Source of the DNA: Volvariella volvacea V23
Taxonomy: Eukaryota > Basidiomycota > Agaricomycetes > Agaricales > Pluteaceae
Assembly: GCA_000349905.1 (NCBI GenBank)
Contig: KB722766.1
Coordinates: 39,310-103,309, forward strand
Direction of reading: 5' to 3'
Length of the DNA: 64,000 nucleotides
Both the position numbers and the translations under genes were made by a program. The notes under the pieces were generated by a model. The model was not told where the DNA came from, searched no databases, and worked only from the letters and a program-made list of their open reading frames with translations. Shown here in pieces: positions 11,487-24,482 of this stretch; the first letter of the stretch is position 1, and each line of letters opens with the position of its first letter.

Positions 11487-14135
11487 AACAAGATTCGTGA
11501 GTCAGACGGCAGCGCTTCCGGTGGGTCCGCTGTTTACACGATTTACGTCACGGTAGCTCGCGCAAGCTCGTAGGCAAGTCCAAGCTAATACATCGTGGTG
11601 AAGAGACAAGCGCCACACAACGCGTCGAGAAGGGATAAGCGCTGGACGATTGCGACCTCCAATCACGGCCAAACACCACTGGTGGTGAAAGGGACCCGGG
11701 CCGGGCGCTGCCGGGTTCTTCAACTTCGCGTTATTCTGGTTTTGATCCACCCCACCAAGTCCCAGAGTGAGCAAGGAAACTTGCTTCAACGATATACAAA
11801 CCAATGGAAACCCTTTTGGTGCTGCTTCACTTTTGCTGCGAACGTGAAAGGTGGTAGACCGCAGGTTGCAAACCCATACGCTCCTCATACTTGCCTTATT
11901 ATTGCAAGCAAGCTGAATGAATACTAATCCGTCCTAGTAATCTAAAATAGGTCTTGGAAGATGAATATATTCACAGCATTAAAGAAGGTACCAAGGGAAC
12001 CGCTTTAACCTCAACACATCAACGTCATGGACCAAGGATGAACAGAAGCTGCCCTTTACATACACTCGTACGCCTTTTTCTGGATACCTTCCTTCCCTTT
12101 CTTTGTTCGTTCGCCTCTTCCTAGGACTTCTTGCATTGTTCCTCGCAGAAGCGGGAGCCTATATTCGTATACTTGGATGTGCTACCTTTGGTCGTTTTTA
12201 CACATATGCAGGTTCGGTTTTATCTCCAAGCTCCGTGTAGGAGAGTAAATCAGCCCCTTTATATGTAAATAGTCAATCTCCGACTCACATTCCTTAGAGC
12301 CTTCTTCTAGTTGCTGACCTTGATCTCAAACTCAATTTCTTCCTTGCGTTATCCCACATCCACCAAACTCTAATTCCAGGAATTATTGGGGCATCGTGCT
12401 CCAGTCGCTGATGTGCTTCCGGACGGTGGTGATGTTGCCATCACTAGACGCCAGGGCATGTCAGCGCTTCTGAGTTGGACGGCCACCTTCCAGTGCAGCG
12501 CAGAAATCTCCCTTGGAATTGGTGACCTGAGCACTATCGATGGGGTATCCTTACCTACTGAATGTCGCCTCAAGTTCCACAGTGGGCCCACAATGACGGC
12601 TGGTGCTGGTGGTCGTCTTCGTATGGGGGAGAGTTTGCATTGTGAGCTTTAATGCTATCGTGTGTTCGAGAGACTCGACCCCACGATAGCACTGCCTGCG
12701 AAATCACACTGGGAATCCTCGCAGTAGTCGGCAGGAAGGCGTGTTAATGGCGATCGGTTTAACGGTAACTGCTGCATACCGATAAACTAGACTTCGTTTC
12801 TGCATTGAGGACATTGCACCAACGACGGACTAGTTCGTAGTTGCTAGTGGCTATTACTGGGCACTGAAGTGCTCCTACGTTGAGGTGCGTTGATCAAGTC
12901 ACATCAACTAGTCTACAAGCTCTCACGATGGGTGTACACAAGGCATCTATTTAGCATAGGACGAAATCATTGTTTGAATTTACCTCACCCACAAACGATT
13001 TCGGGCTGAGTTCGACAGCGTCAAGTTGGTGCCATTGGTGCCGCATGTCTGTCAGGCGTCCGTCAGCCCAAACCTGTGCGCTATCCGCAGAAATATGTCC
13101 ACCCCCAGAAGATTCACAGTACAGCTCGTGGGTGATGCGTCTGACATTTGACGGTCGTTATGCGCCACTCGCTGAGGTGCGTCTATGAGAAATCTTTTTT
13201 TAGCTTTCCTGCTCACAATGATAGTGATGTGCTGAATAAAACTTATTGAATGACTGGTTTGGTGATGAGTATCCAAGTCCAAACCAGGCATTCAAATCTC
13301 CTTATGCGCCTTAAGTATCCGGACGAGTGTTTGACATACAAGAGATGGTGACTTGTGTGTTATCGCGCATATGATAGTAGCTTTAGCGGGGCAAAGGACT
13401 TTCCCCTGTTGCAACGTGCCTTGACCAGCCTTTTTGTGGTGATAATGATAATATCTGTTCTTATTGTTGTAGCACTGCTGAACGAAATCATCACTGGGAT
13501 AAAGATCCTGCTATACGAAAGCACTGATGACATGGTACGCTAGCCCATGAGGTGCCGCATTGGGTTTGGTGTGTCCATGCATACTCAATAGAAACATTAT
13601 CTCGTTTTAATGTCTCATTTTTTACAAACGTTGTCTCGCACGAGAGATCATGCAGATACATGTCGCTGAAGAAGTTGTATGCAGGCTTATTGACAATAAG
13701 GCTAGAATAGGAAATACATATAAACCCGCACCAGCGAAGGAGACCAGAGTGCGCGCCCCAGACCCATGCATCTACACTCCTCAGCGAGATGCTATTGAGC
13801 TCATGTTAGCTATATTTTTTACGGGTGAGGAGCTAGAGCAATGCTAGCAGCACCGTCAATGGACTCAAGAAGGATGATATGTCGGATGAGAAATAGGACA
13901 TATATCTGGCATATGAGTACAATAAGGACAAAAAACAATGTGCGCAGCTGTATTTATACATATGACGAGGAACACTGCGTTGCTTCTGTTGCCGGCATCG
14001 ACTTGTGAGTACGTCCAAATTGAAACCGGTGCGACTTGTAAGAGGGGTGGGTTCGATGGACACGAACTGATAAACAGGACAAGGCGTAAGCTTAACATTT
14101 GTGAAGAGTAGGCAAAACATACGAATAGTTTATAA
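11487..14135. other. Intergenic, 2.6 kb
   Basis: Contains the kinase upstream region and two weak ORFs (12386-12652 plus, 12970-13188 plus) with no recognisable motif. About 13.9-14.13 kb is the 3' flank of MPF copy 3 and resembles the flank at 30.55-30.75 kb (shared GACACGAACTGA/CCGA and CTTGTAAG tokens). Confidence 0.4.
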
Positions 14136-15614
14136 TCAGATATGGGGAATATAATCCGTCCATTTGACATTTTGGTAGGCAGATTCGGGAAGGCAGCGAA
14201 GAGAGAAGAATGCGAGGAAGAGGAGAATAATGCGAGCGGCAAAATACAGAGGAGCGCCGAGAAAGGCGGTTGGGAAAAAGAATGCTAGTCCAATGCGGCC
14301 TAAAATGTTGGCATCAAATCTTTGGCGTGTAAGCGCTAATGCGAAGGCAGTCGCGAGGAAGAGGGGAACGATGGTGAGAGTGAGTGAAGAAGCTCTCCAT
14401 AGCCAAAGTTCTGTGATGGTCGAGAATTGGAAATTCCAGCCAATGAGGTGAATGGCGCCGAAAAGGACCCCAATCACAGAACCGTAAAAGATTGCAAGCT
14501 TCTCCTCATCTTCCCCCACTATCTTTGCAGCATAAAACGGGTGGACACTTGTCGGTCTGTTCTCTAGTGCTTCGTCTGCCATCATGAGCCAAAGGGGGAG
14601 AAAGACAGCGATGAATGGCACAGCGACCACCGCAGATAATCCATAATCTTCACAGGAATTGCTCCAGCTTTGCTTCGCCCTCTCCCAAGCGTTCTGGTAT
14701 GCTTCATCCCATCCCGCGATGCGGCTCCTCACAGACCCCCAAACCCTTTGATACCATACTCCCCTCCACTCTTTCACCTCTCCCTCCTCCGTCACCTCTC
14801 CCTTCTCAACCTCTGCCAGTGGCCCATCAGTTCGAACCCCATTCTCGTCGAAGTAGATCGGGTATTCGATGTTCAGTGGCTTGTCCCACCACAACCCATA
14901 TGTAATCACGTTCAGAGTTGCAAATGCGAGTGTTACCAACTCGATTTCGGTTAGAACGAGGCCCTGAATGTGGCGAGCAATGCACTGAGCGACAAACCAG
15001 GTGGTTTGGACGACGACGAGGGCCTTTGCGAGTATGTCCCCTTTTCCGTGATCCCTAATCTCCTTCTCCGGGATATCGGGTATTTTGGTCTCTTTTACGA
15101 TGTATTCATTGCATAAAACCTCATATGTTAAATCCTCTTGACGTTGCATCAAGCCTCCCATCTGGATGAAAAATCCATGGGTTCGCGTCCACCGGCGATC
15201 TATCATTGGTCTGCATCAGCATGCTATGGCTAATAGCCATCACTCACGTTTGTTCTCTTTTGCGATTCTCCCTGCCATAATCCTCTGCCGAATCGCCCAC
15301 ACTATCACCACTTCGGGGGCGATCAACACATACAATGTCGTTCGGATTTTCAACCACATCACCTTCGCCCTCGAATCATTCTGATCTTGAATGTTATGGT
15401 GCATCGAAATATACGTGCACAAAAGGATGACTCCAATGCAGCTGTACAGGATGTCGAAAATCGTCCGAGTTCGGGTGGGATCGCATCGAGAAGCTGTCAT
15501 CGCAGCAGCAACGACACAGATAGGGCTTGGCATGGTGGTACCGGGTACGGTCACAGGCACAGGTGAGGCGAAAGCGCGCGCAAAGGCGGCGATAAAGAAA
15601 CTAGCAAGGAACAT
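14136..15614 (-). CDS. Uncharacterised multi-pass membrane protein, MPF copy 3
   Basis: Exon 1 is 15614-15248 and exon 2 is 15199-14136, with a 48-nt intron (donor GTGAGT, acceptor ATAG); about 476 residues. It has the full set of family blocks: N-terminal signal/anchor, CDPTRTRTIFDILYSC, HNIQDQNDSRAKVMWLKI, EVVIVWAIRQRIMAGRIAKE, FFIQMGGLMQRQ, LVVVQTTWFVAQCIARH, YGLWWDKPLNIEYPIYFDENG, RPTSVHPFYAAKI, GAIHLIGWNFQF and a C-terminus ending DYIPHI. The central segment after FDENG differs from the other copies in sequence and length. The promoter carries the paired CCAAT-type element at 15692-15715. Function unknown; I infer membrane location from at least six hydrophobic segments. Confidence 0.8.
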
Positions 15615-15691
15615 GAGTGTGTGCAGATTCGCTTTGCTTTTCCCTTAGTTTCTTATGTTCCTCATTTGTCAAACTGTAATCCCATGTCTAT

Positions 15692-15715
15692 CGATTGGGC
15701 GTCTGATTGGGCGTC
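15692..15715 (-). promoter_or_regulatory. Paired CCAAT-type element, MPF copy 3
   Basis: On the minus strand GACGCCCAATCA is followed directly by GACGCCCAATCG, about 78 bp before the ATG at 15614. It matches the element before copies 2, 4 and 5. Confidence 0.6.
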
Positions 15716-15789
15716 ACGATCGTGCCTTATGACATTTTGGCGTTTGTTCACGTCATGACCCAAAGTGTTTGAAAACCAAATTGTGACAT

Positions 15790-17090
15790 TCCACATGTTG
15801 CCTGTCGACGGTCCGGCTACTCTCATCGAGTTTTGATTCAACTAGTAAATAATATTTCAGACAGATGTGTCTATAACACGTGCTGATTTGCTTTCTAATA
15901 TGCCGCGGGAAAGCTACTATTGTGCCTAAGCTACTCGTATTCAATTCTACTGACCCAATTACGCTTTCTACCTCCTCGTCTCTTGCACAGCTCCCCCCCA
16001 AGGTAATTCCCCACATGTTCCGATGCACAGAGCGTAGACTACACAGGGATAGTTGTGACAATTGACCCACACATGGCGTTGATAATGTGTACGAGCACGC
16101 ATGCTCATTTTAACATTTGGACCTCCGTGCACGGAACAGGTCAAAATATCAAGAACTCACGTGTTTAGAAGGGAATTTGGTTGAGCCCTTCTGGAACCGA
16201 GCTTTTTGAGCCCTGTGCCGACGGTTAGAAGTTGGAGCCTGGAAGGTATACACTCGCTCAGATTGCACCACCGCCATGCAAGAGTTTCAGAAACTGCAAG
16301 TCGCCATTGCCAATGCTATTGAGTCGCGGCATGCATACGTGTACATGAGTGGGTGATGGGCATGTCGGGCTTCATCGTAGCTATTCTGTTGCAAGAAGAA
16401 CCCCTGCAAGAAGCATTGAAGAGCAAAAAGCCACTAGTTGTGTCCGCCACACAGACACGATAGTCGGACTTCAACAGTTCGTCGTGTTAGCACGCGCGCT
16501 GCTGAATGCGTTATCGTGGATGTAGCTCGAAATTCACCTAGATACTCTTCCATATTCCATAGTCGCATAAGGTGTTGCAAATCTAGGCTGTCGAGGTAAA
16601 GGGATCCTTACTTTAAACCTATCGCCGTGATGAAAGGAATCAAGGGCAATTTTCACTGGCGCCACTGACGAAAAGAAGAGGAGGAATGGCAGGTCGTCGA
16701 AGAATTCTGAGATGGAACGCCTCAGTTTGTATGTCCTTGTTAAATTTCATTCATCTTCTCTTCTGCTTCCACGTCCAACATCTTGCACCTCCACCCTGCT
16801 TTACCATGTACATCCATCGGGACTCTACGCTGCAAACTGTCTGTCAACGGTTCAGCTACTCTCATCTAATTTCTATTTCACACAGAGATGCATTTGTAGC
16901 GCGTACCATTGGTTATGCCGTCGCCCTGCAGTACCAGATTTCATGGTATACGGCTCATGGAACTGTGCATACTTTTCCAGCTATTATACTTTGCTCCATT
17001 TGTCCCTCGATGCTGTTTAGGTTTCTGATACGCCGCGGGTAGGCTACTATGGTGCTCAGTTACTGTAGTCAACCCTACTGTAATGCTTAG
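15790..17090. repeat. Dispersed repeat, two partial copies (15.79-15.97 and 16.84-17.09 kb)
   Basis: Both copies contain a GTCTGTC/CCTGTCGACGGT...CAGCTACTCTCATC start and a later block around ATGCCGCGGG or ACGCCGCGGG, followed by A/G-GCTACTAT. A third, weaker copy of the middle part (ATTTATCCCTCGATTC) is at about 32600. Two of these lie upstream of MPF copies, so they may be old upstream flanks. No coding sense is evident. Confidence 0.45.
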
Positions 17091-19025
17091 CTTGGCCGCT
17101 GAGTCTAACTGGCCTACCTCCTTTATTTCCGGTCGCTTTCAATGATCCATTTATCCTCTGTATACTGATCCCAGTTGAAAGCTGGAATACGCATCCCAGA
17201 ACTCGTGTCAGGGTATGTTCGTTCGGTCGCAGGGAATTTTGAGATTTCATGGGTTTGGGGGTTCAATGGATTTGCGTCCTGGGGATTCGGAGAGGGTAAG
17301 TCGCACCACTGTGCGATGTATTGTCGGCCAAGATGATAAGTCCTAATTTTGGCGTTGCATCAGCTGAAAATTCTACACGGCTGCGTGGTCGAGTGTCAAG
17401 GACCGGAAGCCGAGTTCCGAGTAACAGGTGCTAGATCTGGCCGGGAGCTGGGCGCACCACTAGGCGAATCATGTTTCCACCTAGTGCTGCATCTCGATCC
17501 GGGTTGTGAGCAACTGTGAACTGCCTGGAATTTGGCTTGTTCCGGTCGTGTGTTTGGTGGGTCTTGAAGAAAGGCATGTACGCCATCATTCGGCGTTGCG
17601 GGGCAGCTAAATTCTCTGAATGGACAACCCAGGCTAGACGACGTTGGGTTTAAGAAGCACGAGTTGTGACGGTGCGACTGACTGCTGCCGCCTCTGCAAT
17701 GCCATATCGTCATACGAAGAAGATCATGAGACCTGAGGCCTGAGCGCTGAGCAGTCAACGCTTTCATCTTTCGTGTGAGTTCAACGAAAGATGAAGACGT
17801 TGATTCTGTTCATGTACAGGAAAGAATGCTTGTTGATTGGGTGGGCATGGGACGAGGCTTTTGCGTGCTTCCTTTTCACCAGGACGCTGATACCTTGGTT
17901 TTCTCCAGGTGCATGCGGTTATTCAGATGGTTTACCATCAACATCTTGTGAATCAGACTAGGAACTCGAGAATGGGGATTCCGATCGACTCTATAGCTGG
18001 TTGTCCAAGGCCCAGCCATCCGATTGGAGGCGCACTTCAATGTAGTAGCACTCGACCCCCTGCAGTCTCCATCCACAACGCCGCATCCCTTGCTATCATT
18101 CAAAGTGGATATTTGCGTTATCGTCCACTAGGAATAGCTCCACGAGTCACGCACCTCGGGTCTCCACTCATATATGCTGTATATTTGCCTCGATGGATTT
18201 CAGACCCTGACGGGTTTATGGCACAGACCCATGGCTTGTACGTTGCCCATTTACCATCCAATACTCTCCGCTTACGTCTCGCTTGCATTCTAGTCTCCCT
18301 GAGCACAAGGCCACTCGTTTGTGAGTAAGTTGACCTGCGACGGACCAGAAAAGCGTGGTGGTTGAGAGTGGAGTAGCGGAGTTATGACCCTGTATGGCAG
18401 GTGCATTCTGACAGCACTCCGTTTATGAGGTTGCTTTACGGCTCGACCGACAGACTGCACCAATGACGGCTACACAGTCTGTCGATCAAACTTTTCCGGA
18501 AAGCCCTTCTGCGCGTGGATATACACTGAACGACGCGTTTCTGGGACAAAAGCGTGACTAATTTGGGTGACCGCCAGTGTGACAGCACCATCTCCACCCA
18601 TTCACCGCCAACCCAAGAGTGCTTCAATTGGACGCCCGGTACGCTCAGCTGCTCACATGTCCACCAGACAGAGTCACTGGGTCCACTCAGCACCCCAAAC
18701 ACGGCGTAATTCGCCCAGTCCTCTTCTCCCGCTCCCAGCCCATCTCTCACTTCTCCGGGGTTTCCGCATTAAGCCACGCTGGCTCCATCAAACGCCTCAA
18801 GACGAGGCAGGATGAGCGTGATTACGTCCAGAGCTAATGCTGGAAGCGCTACTCAATTAAAGTTGGACCGGTCCACATGGCTCTCGTGGCTCAGCCTGTC
18901 TGGGTTCGACTTCTCGGGATGGGACCATGTGCCCGCAGGCCGATGTGTCGTGAACTTAGTTAGACTTTAAGAAGGCCAGGTGGGGTGGGAGAGCGAGCAA
19001 GATTATCTTTTGACTCGCACGTACG
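17091..19025. other. Intergenic before the GH3 gene, with one relic
   Basis: At about 18105-18260 (plus) the reading LRYRPLGIAP followed by an ISDPDGF-containing stretch marks another 'YRPLGI' family relic. Nothing else in this stretch supports a gene. Confidence 0.35.
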
Positions 19026-21810
19026 ATGCGGTATAGTGCGCTGTCGTTGCTCTTGTTGCTCCCGTTTGTCGACGCAGTTGTTACTCGTGAGTCTAGATTT
19101 TTCATTGTATTATGCTCTGAATTAATATAGTTACATAGGAACATGGGACGAGGCATATACCCTAGCCAACAACGCCGTCTCCCAGATGACGCTCGACGAA
19201 AAGCTCGGGATCGTCATCGGGACAGGACAGCTCAATTCGAATCGTAAGCTTTCTCCCTCTCTACTTTCTCTTTCCCAATTCTCAACTTCAACTTCGCAGG
19301 ACGATGTGTCGGGGATACTACACCCGTACCCCGTCTTGGCATTCCCTCGTTCTGCATGAACGACGGTCCGGCTGGAATGCGACTCACCAAAGGCGTCACG
19401 GGCTTTCCTACTGGAATCAATGCTGCTTCGACGTTCAGCAGGAGGTTGATGGAGGCGAGGGGGAAAGCTCTGGGCGAAGAGTTTCGTGGAAAGGGCGTCC
19501 AGTACGTCGTTTCCGCTCACTACCCTGCTCTGTGACTGACGTGCTACAGCGTCCATTTGGGCCCTGCAGTAGACATTGTTTGTCCATATCTTCCCAACTA
19601 CCTTTCCTTGCTTACATTCATCGTAGATGCGCAACCCCAAGATGGGTCGAGCATGGGAAAGGTACGCACATTTCTACTCCTCCCCCCTTGTCCCCACCAA
19701 CTCTTCCTTCCCACACAGCTTCGGCCCAGACCCGTACCTCAACGGCGAAGGCGCCTACCACACCATCCTCGGCATCCAATCCACCGGCGTCCAAGCCTGC
19801 CTCAAACACCTCATCGCCAACAACCAGGAACACTGGCGGTACGGCCTCACCGCCAACGTCGACGACCGCACCCTGCGCGAGATCTACTGGTACCCGTTCG
19901 AGCGCGGCATCGAGGCCGACGTCGCCTCCGTCATGTGCGCATACAACCGGTTCAACGAGACGTCGAGCTGCCAGAATGCGGGCCTGCTCAGGGAGGAGGG
20001 GTTATTGCGGAAGGGCGGCTTCAGGGGGTACGTCGTCAGCGACTGGGGCGCGACGCATGACGGCGCGGCCGTCAACGCCAACAACGGGCTGGAGATGGAG
20101 CAGCCCGGGGACTGGATCGCGATCGGCGGGGGCGTCTTTAGCGGGAACAGGCTCAGGAACGCGGTGCAGAGCGGGCAGGTCAGGCCCGAGCGGCTGGACG
20201 CGATGGTGGCACGGGTGCTGGCGCCGTGGTACAAGCTCGGGCAAGACGAGGGGTACCCGGAGGTGAACTTTGATTCGCAGCGGCCGGATGGGAGCGGACC
20301 GAGGAATTTGGGGGTCAGTGTCAGGAGCGCGGAGCATACGGCGCTGGTGAGGGAGATTGCGGCGGCGTCGGCGGTGTTGTTGAAGAATAATAGGACGTTG
20401 GCGGGTGGAGGAGAGGGAGGGGGGCCTGGGCAGACGAGTATACGAGGGTTACCGGTAGACTTTAGCAAGATGAGGAGCATTGCTGTTGTTGGGCAGGATG
20501 CGAAGATGCCAAAGTTGGACTGCAATGATTTGAATGAGTGTAATGAGGGGACTATGAGCGTTGGATGGGGATCTGGGTCGAACTCGCTGGAGTTTATCGT
20601 CCCGCCAATTGATGCGATTACGACGCACGTGAGGCAAAATGGGGCTCAAGGAGCGGCGATTCAGTCGTCGTTGTCGAATGATTTGAATGAGGGGGAGAGG
20701 GTAGCAAGAGGCAAGGACGTCGCTTTCGTCTTTGTCAATGCGTACGTGGCGCTTCTCAACATTTGTTCACAACTGATGGGCGTTGTAGAATGAGTGGTGA
20801 GCTTGGTTTCTATAGCATCGTAGTCGGGAACATGGGAGACCGGAACGACCTCAACCTCTGGTGGCGCGGCGGCTCTCTCGTACGTCTCCTCCCTCTCTCA
20901 TNNNNNNNNNNNNNNNNNNNNNNNNNNNNNNNNNNNNNNNNNNNNNNNNNNNNNNNNNNNNNNNNNNNNNNNNNNNNNNNNNNNNNNNNNNNNNNNNNNN
21001 NCCCCCTCACCCCATTCACTCCTCCCCTCACCCAGGTCGAACGCGTAGCCGCAGTCTGCAACAACACCATCGTCGTCGTCCACTCCGTCGGACCCGTCTA
21101 CATCCCATGGAACACGCACCCCAACGTCACGGGCATAATCTACGCCGGCGCGCCGGGCGAACAAACCGGCCCGTCCGTCGTCGACGTCCTCTCTGGCGCG
21201 TACAACCCCTCCGGCCGCCTGCCCTTCTCGATCGCCAACGACGAGGTGGCGTACGGGACGGAGATTGTGTATAATAGCATGGGCTTTCCCAGGATCGAGT
21301 ACAAGGAGGGCTTGTTTTTGGATTATAGGTATATGGATGAGAGGGGCGTGAAGCCAAGGTGGCCGTTTGGGTTTGGGCTGTCGTATACCCAGTTTGCGTA
21401 CTCTGCGCTTGCGATCTCGTCTGTCTCACCGCGGCCGGATCCGCGTGTGAATCCGAGAGCGGAGGCGGTAAGGTTGAGGTTCGAAGTGCAGAATGTGGGG
21501 CAGTGGGACGGGACGGAGATTAGCCAGGTGTATATCGGGTATCCCGAGGGGAGCGGTGAGCCGAGGAGGGTGTTGAGGGGGTTTGAGGAGGTGAGGGGTG
21601 TGAGGAAGGGGGAGAAAAGGGCGGTCGAGGTTGTGCTCAATGCGAGGGATTTGAGGTATGTGTGCTTTTTTGGGTTGGGAGATGGTTCGTTGATAGTTCT
21701 TTTGCAGCATCTGGGACGTTGTAGCTCAGGCGTGGATAATCCCCAGTGGGAGGTTCAAGGTCTGGATTGGGGCTTCGATTGAGGATGTTAGGCTGTCTGG
21801 GGAGTTTTAA
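19026..21810 (+). CDS. Secreted GH3 beta-glucosidase-like enzyme
   Basis: Nine exons: 19026-19086, 19139-19243, 19300-19501, 19550-19577, 19627-19661, 19719-20741, 20789-20879, 21036-21655 and 21708-21810. They join in frame to about 755 residues, usual for fungal GH3 beta-glucosidases. The N-terminus is a signal peptide (hydrophobic run ending FVDAVV), so the enzyme should act outside the cell on beta-glucosides such as cellobiose. The GH3 N-domain shows NDGPAGMR, HLGPAVD, KHLIANNQEHWR and the nucleophile motif VVSDWGA (Asp about 252). The C-domain shows MSGELGF, where Glu about 489 sits at the acid/base position of related fungal enzymes, and PFGFGLSYTQF. A fibronectin-III-like tail follows (NVGQWDGTEISQVYIG to a C-terminus ending LSGEF). 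Base composition is markedly richer in GC than the surroundings. The N gap lies inside intron 7, so no coding sequence appears lost. Confidence 0.9.
20902..21001. other. Assembly gap of 100 N
   Basis: An exact run of 100 N, a usual placeholder size. The flanks are a donor at 20880 (GTACGT) and an acceptor ending at 21035 (CCCAG), so the gap is intronic. Confidence 0.98.
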
Positions 21811-22924
21811 CTCTGAGATTGGGATTGAATTGAACGTTGATCTCAGCGCTGGGATTGGGACTGGGGTTAGAGATGTGTCATGTCGAGGTCATCCCGAAAC
21901 GTCGGGAGGGTTTTCGTTGTCGGACTTGTCGTCGTTGAAGTATACCTGGCGTGTACGAGTACTCGTGTATATACCTCTTTCAATTACAATCGGACAGCAG
22001 TGGACTCGGAAGTGGTTCGATGTATTCAGAGCTCGAGTGGTGCGATTAAAGCCCAGGAAACTGCGATAAGGGGAACCGATGAGACTGGCAAAGGAGAGCC
22101 AACTCTCCCAGTCAGTGTAGATTTAATTTCAACCGAGAATAGTTTTCACTAGCAATCGCTCTTCTGAACGGATGGTACAAGTCAAAACGCATTGAAGTAT
22201 TGGCGCTTTTATTCTCTCGGGAATCAGGAGTGGCGTCGGACGCCACTACAACACGTGCGGCTCTCTAGGTTAGTTATCTGCGTACCATTGTGAGAGAATC
22301 ATATTTCGTATTGGTCCATCACGCTACGTCTTTTGAATTCAAGGCACGCAGTAGGGTTTTATCAGACGTGTTCAAGTGAACAGAGTAATGTATTTCAAAT
22401 ATCAACGAACTCTGTTCAAGTGCGCGCCTAGATATTGTGTCCTGGTGCACTAACGAAAGGGGGATCACGAGAGAATGCGCGAGACGAAGTGAAGGAAACG
22501 AGAACAAACGGAGCAGGTTAGACACAGCAGCCGAGGCAGCAGTTATGGTACGATTGGGTACCAGGAACCTAAGCACAATGGTATGCATACCTGTGTCGTA
22601 CTCAAATTCTAAATAGAATCGAGCAAGGGGAACAACCAAGGCTTTACAGCTGACGATGCCTGTAGAATCCCCTCCGCTGAGTGTAGTACTCCAACCTGAT
22701 CAACGGTGGCGGCCTAAACAGTAGGATATGTAACCCATATACTCTCCTCAGCCTGAGGAGTGACGAATTGACGTGCACGACACTCCATATATAGGAGTAG
22801 CCGTACTCTTTTGCTGCATGTCGTCTACACGTTTGATGCCGTTTTGAATTTGAATCGGCCTACGATACTGAATTAGATCCCAAAGAACTGGATCATGCCA
22901 CATGTGATCAGTTAGTGCAATCTT
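21811..22924. other. Intergenic between GH3 gene and MPF copy 4
   Basis: No gene supported. The last 200 bases resemble the upstream flank of MPF copy 2 (TGAATTGGATCCCAAGAG versus TGAATTAGATCCCAAAGA). Confidence 0.45.
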
Positions 22925-22948
22925 GACGCTCAATCAAACGCCCAATCG
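22925..22948 (+). promoter_or_regulatory. Paired CCAAT-type element, MPF copy 4
   Basis: GACGCTCAATCA then AACGCCCAATCG in direct tandem, about 77 bp before the ATG at 23025. The first unit has a C-to-T change in the CCAAT core; the second is intact. Confidence 0.55.
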
Positions 22949-23024
22949 ATGGAATCGGGGTTACGGTTTGATGAATGATGGATATAAGGAAACTAAGAGG
23001 AGGCAGGCAAGCCTCCGCGAACCC

Positions 23025-24482
23025 ATGTTCCTAGCTGGTTTCTTTTTCGCTGCCTTTGCGCGCTCCTTAGCCTCCCCCGTGCCTGTCAGTGTCCCAGGTG
23101 CAACAATTCCAAGCCCTGTCTGCATCGTCGCCGCGGCGATGACAGCTTCTCGATGTGATCCCACTCGAACTCGAACAATTCCCGATATCTTGTACAGCTG
23201 TATTGGAGTCATCTTGCTGTGCACGTATATTTCGATACACCATAATATTCCAGATCAAAATGATTCGAGGACGAAGGTGATATGGATAAAGATCCGAACG
23301 ACACTATATGCACTGATTGCTCCTGAAGTGGTGATAATGTGGGCAATTCGACAGAGGATTATGGCAGGAAAGATTGCAGATGAAAACAAACGTGAGTGAC
23401 AGCTAACGACAACGAGCTTGTGCTAACCCATGGAAGATCGTCGATGGACAAGAACCCATGGGTTCTATATCCAGATGGGAGGATTGATGCAACGTCAGGG
23501 CGATTCAACATATCAGGTTCTATGTCACGAAGACATAGCGAAGGAGGTAAAGATACCAGATATCCCAGAGAAGGAAATCAAGGACCACGGGAAAGGAGAC
23601 ATACTGGCAAAGGCTCTCGTAGTCATCCAAACTACCTGGTTTGTCGCTCAATGCATCGCTCGCCATAACCAAGGTCTTGTTCTGACTGAAATCGAGCTGG
23701 TGACACTCGCATTCGCTACTTTGAACATGATTACGTATGGGTTGTGGTGGGACAAGCCACTGAACATCGAATACCCGATCTACTTCGACGAGAATGGGGT
23801 TCGAACTGATGGGCCACTAGCGGGAGTTGACCAGGAGGGTGAGGTGAAAGAATGGAAAGGCACATGGTACGAGCGGATTTGGGGAAGTATCAAAGGCCGT
23901 ACCGCAAGATTAGGTTCAGTATGCCAGAGCGCTTGGGGGAGTGTGAAGCGGAGCTGGAGAGAGAATTGGCAAGAGTATTGGATACTTGCGGTGGTTATCA
24001 GCCCGTTTTTGGCGATCTTCGTTCCTCTTTGGCATATGATGTTAGCTGAAGATACGGAGAATAGGCGCACGAGTGTCCACCCGTTTTACGCTGCAGAGAT
24101 GGATGGAAAAGATATTTGGCTTGCACTTGTTTATGGATCAGTGGTCGGAGTCCTCTTTGGCGCAATCCACCTCATTGGCTGGAATTTTCAATTCTCGACG
24201 ACTACAGAGCTTTGGTTGTGGAGGGCTTCTTCACTCGTCCTCACCATCACTCCTGCCTTCCTCGCGATGACATTCGCATCATTTTATGCACGCGAGAGAT
24301 TCAATTCCGAAAATTTCAACTTCATTGCGATCGTATTTGGCACCCTGGCCTTCTTTCTCAGCCCTCCTCTGTACTTCGCCGCACGCGTGATCCTCCTCTT
24401 CCTTGCATTCTTCTCCCTTCGTTACCTTCCCGAGTCTGCATACCAGAATGTCAAGTGGACAGAATACATACCCCATATTTAA
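23025..24482 (+). CDS. Uncharacterised multi-pass membrane protein, MPF copy 4
   Basis: Exon 1 is 23025-23391 and exon 2 is 23437-24482, with a 45-nt intron (donor GTGAGT, acceptor AAG); about 470 residues. All family blocks are present: signal/anchor start with ARSLASPVPV, CDPTRTRTIPDILYSC (Pro for the usual Phe), EVVIMWAIRQRIMAGKIADE, FYIQMGGLMQRQ, LVVIQTTWFVAQCIARH, LWWDKPLNIEYPIYFDENG, RRTSVHPFYAAEM, GAIHLIGWNFQF and a C-terminus ending EYIPHI. The segment after FDENG (about residues 260-310) is the variable part. The downstream flank (24.5-25.1 kb) is shared with the copy at 52.4-53.9 kb. Function unknown. Confidence 0.8.

Noticed and set aside
12386..13188. Two ORFs with partly similar wording (CAGAAAT...CC)
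   Set aside because: The similarity is short and frames are not maintained, with no domain signal. Not called.
19618..20525. Long ORFs in other frames across the GH3 gene
   Set aside because: They arise from the GC-rich third positions of the GH3 exons. The GH3 frame has domain motifs and splice sites throughout.
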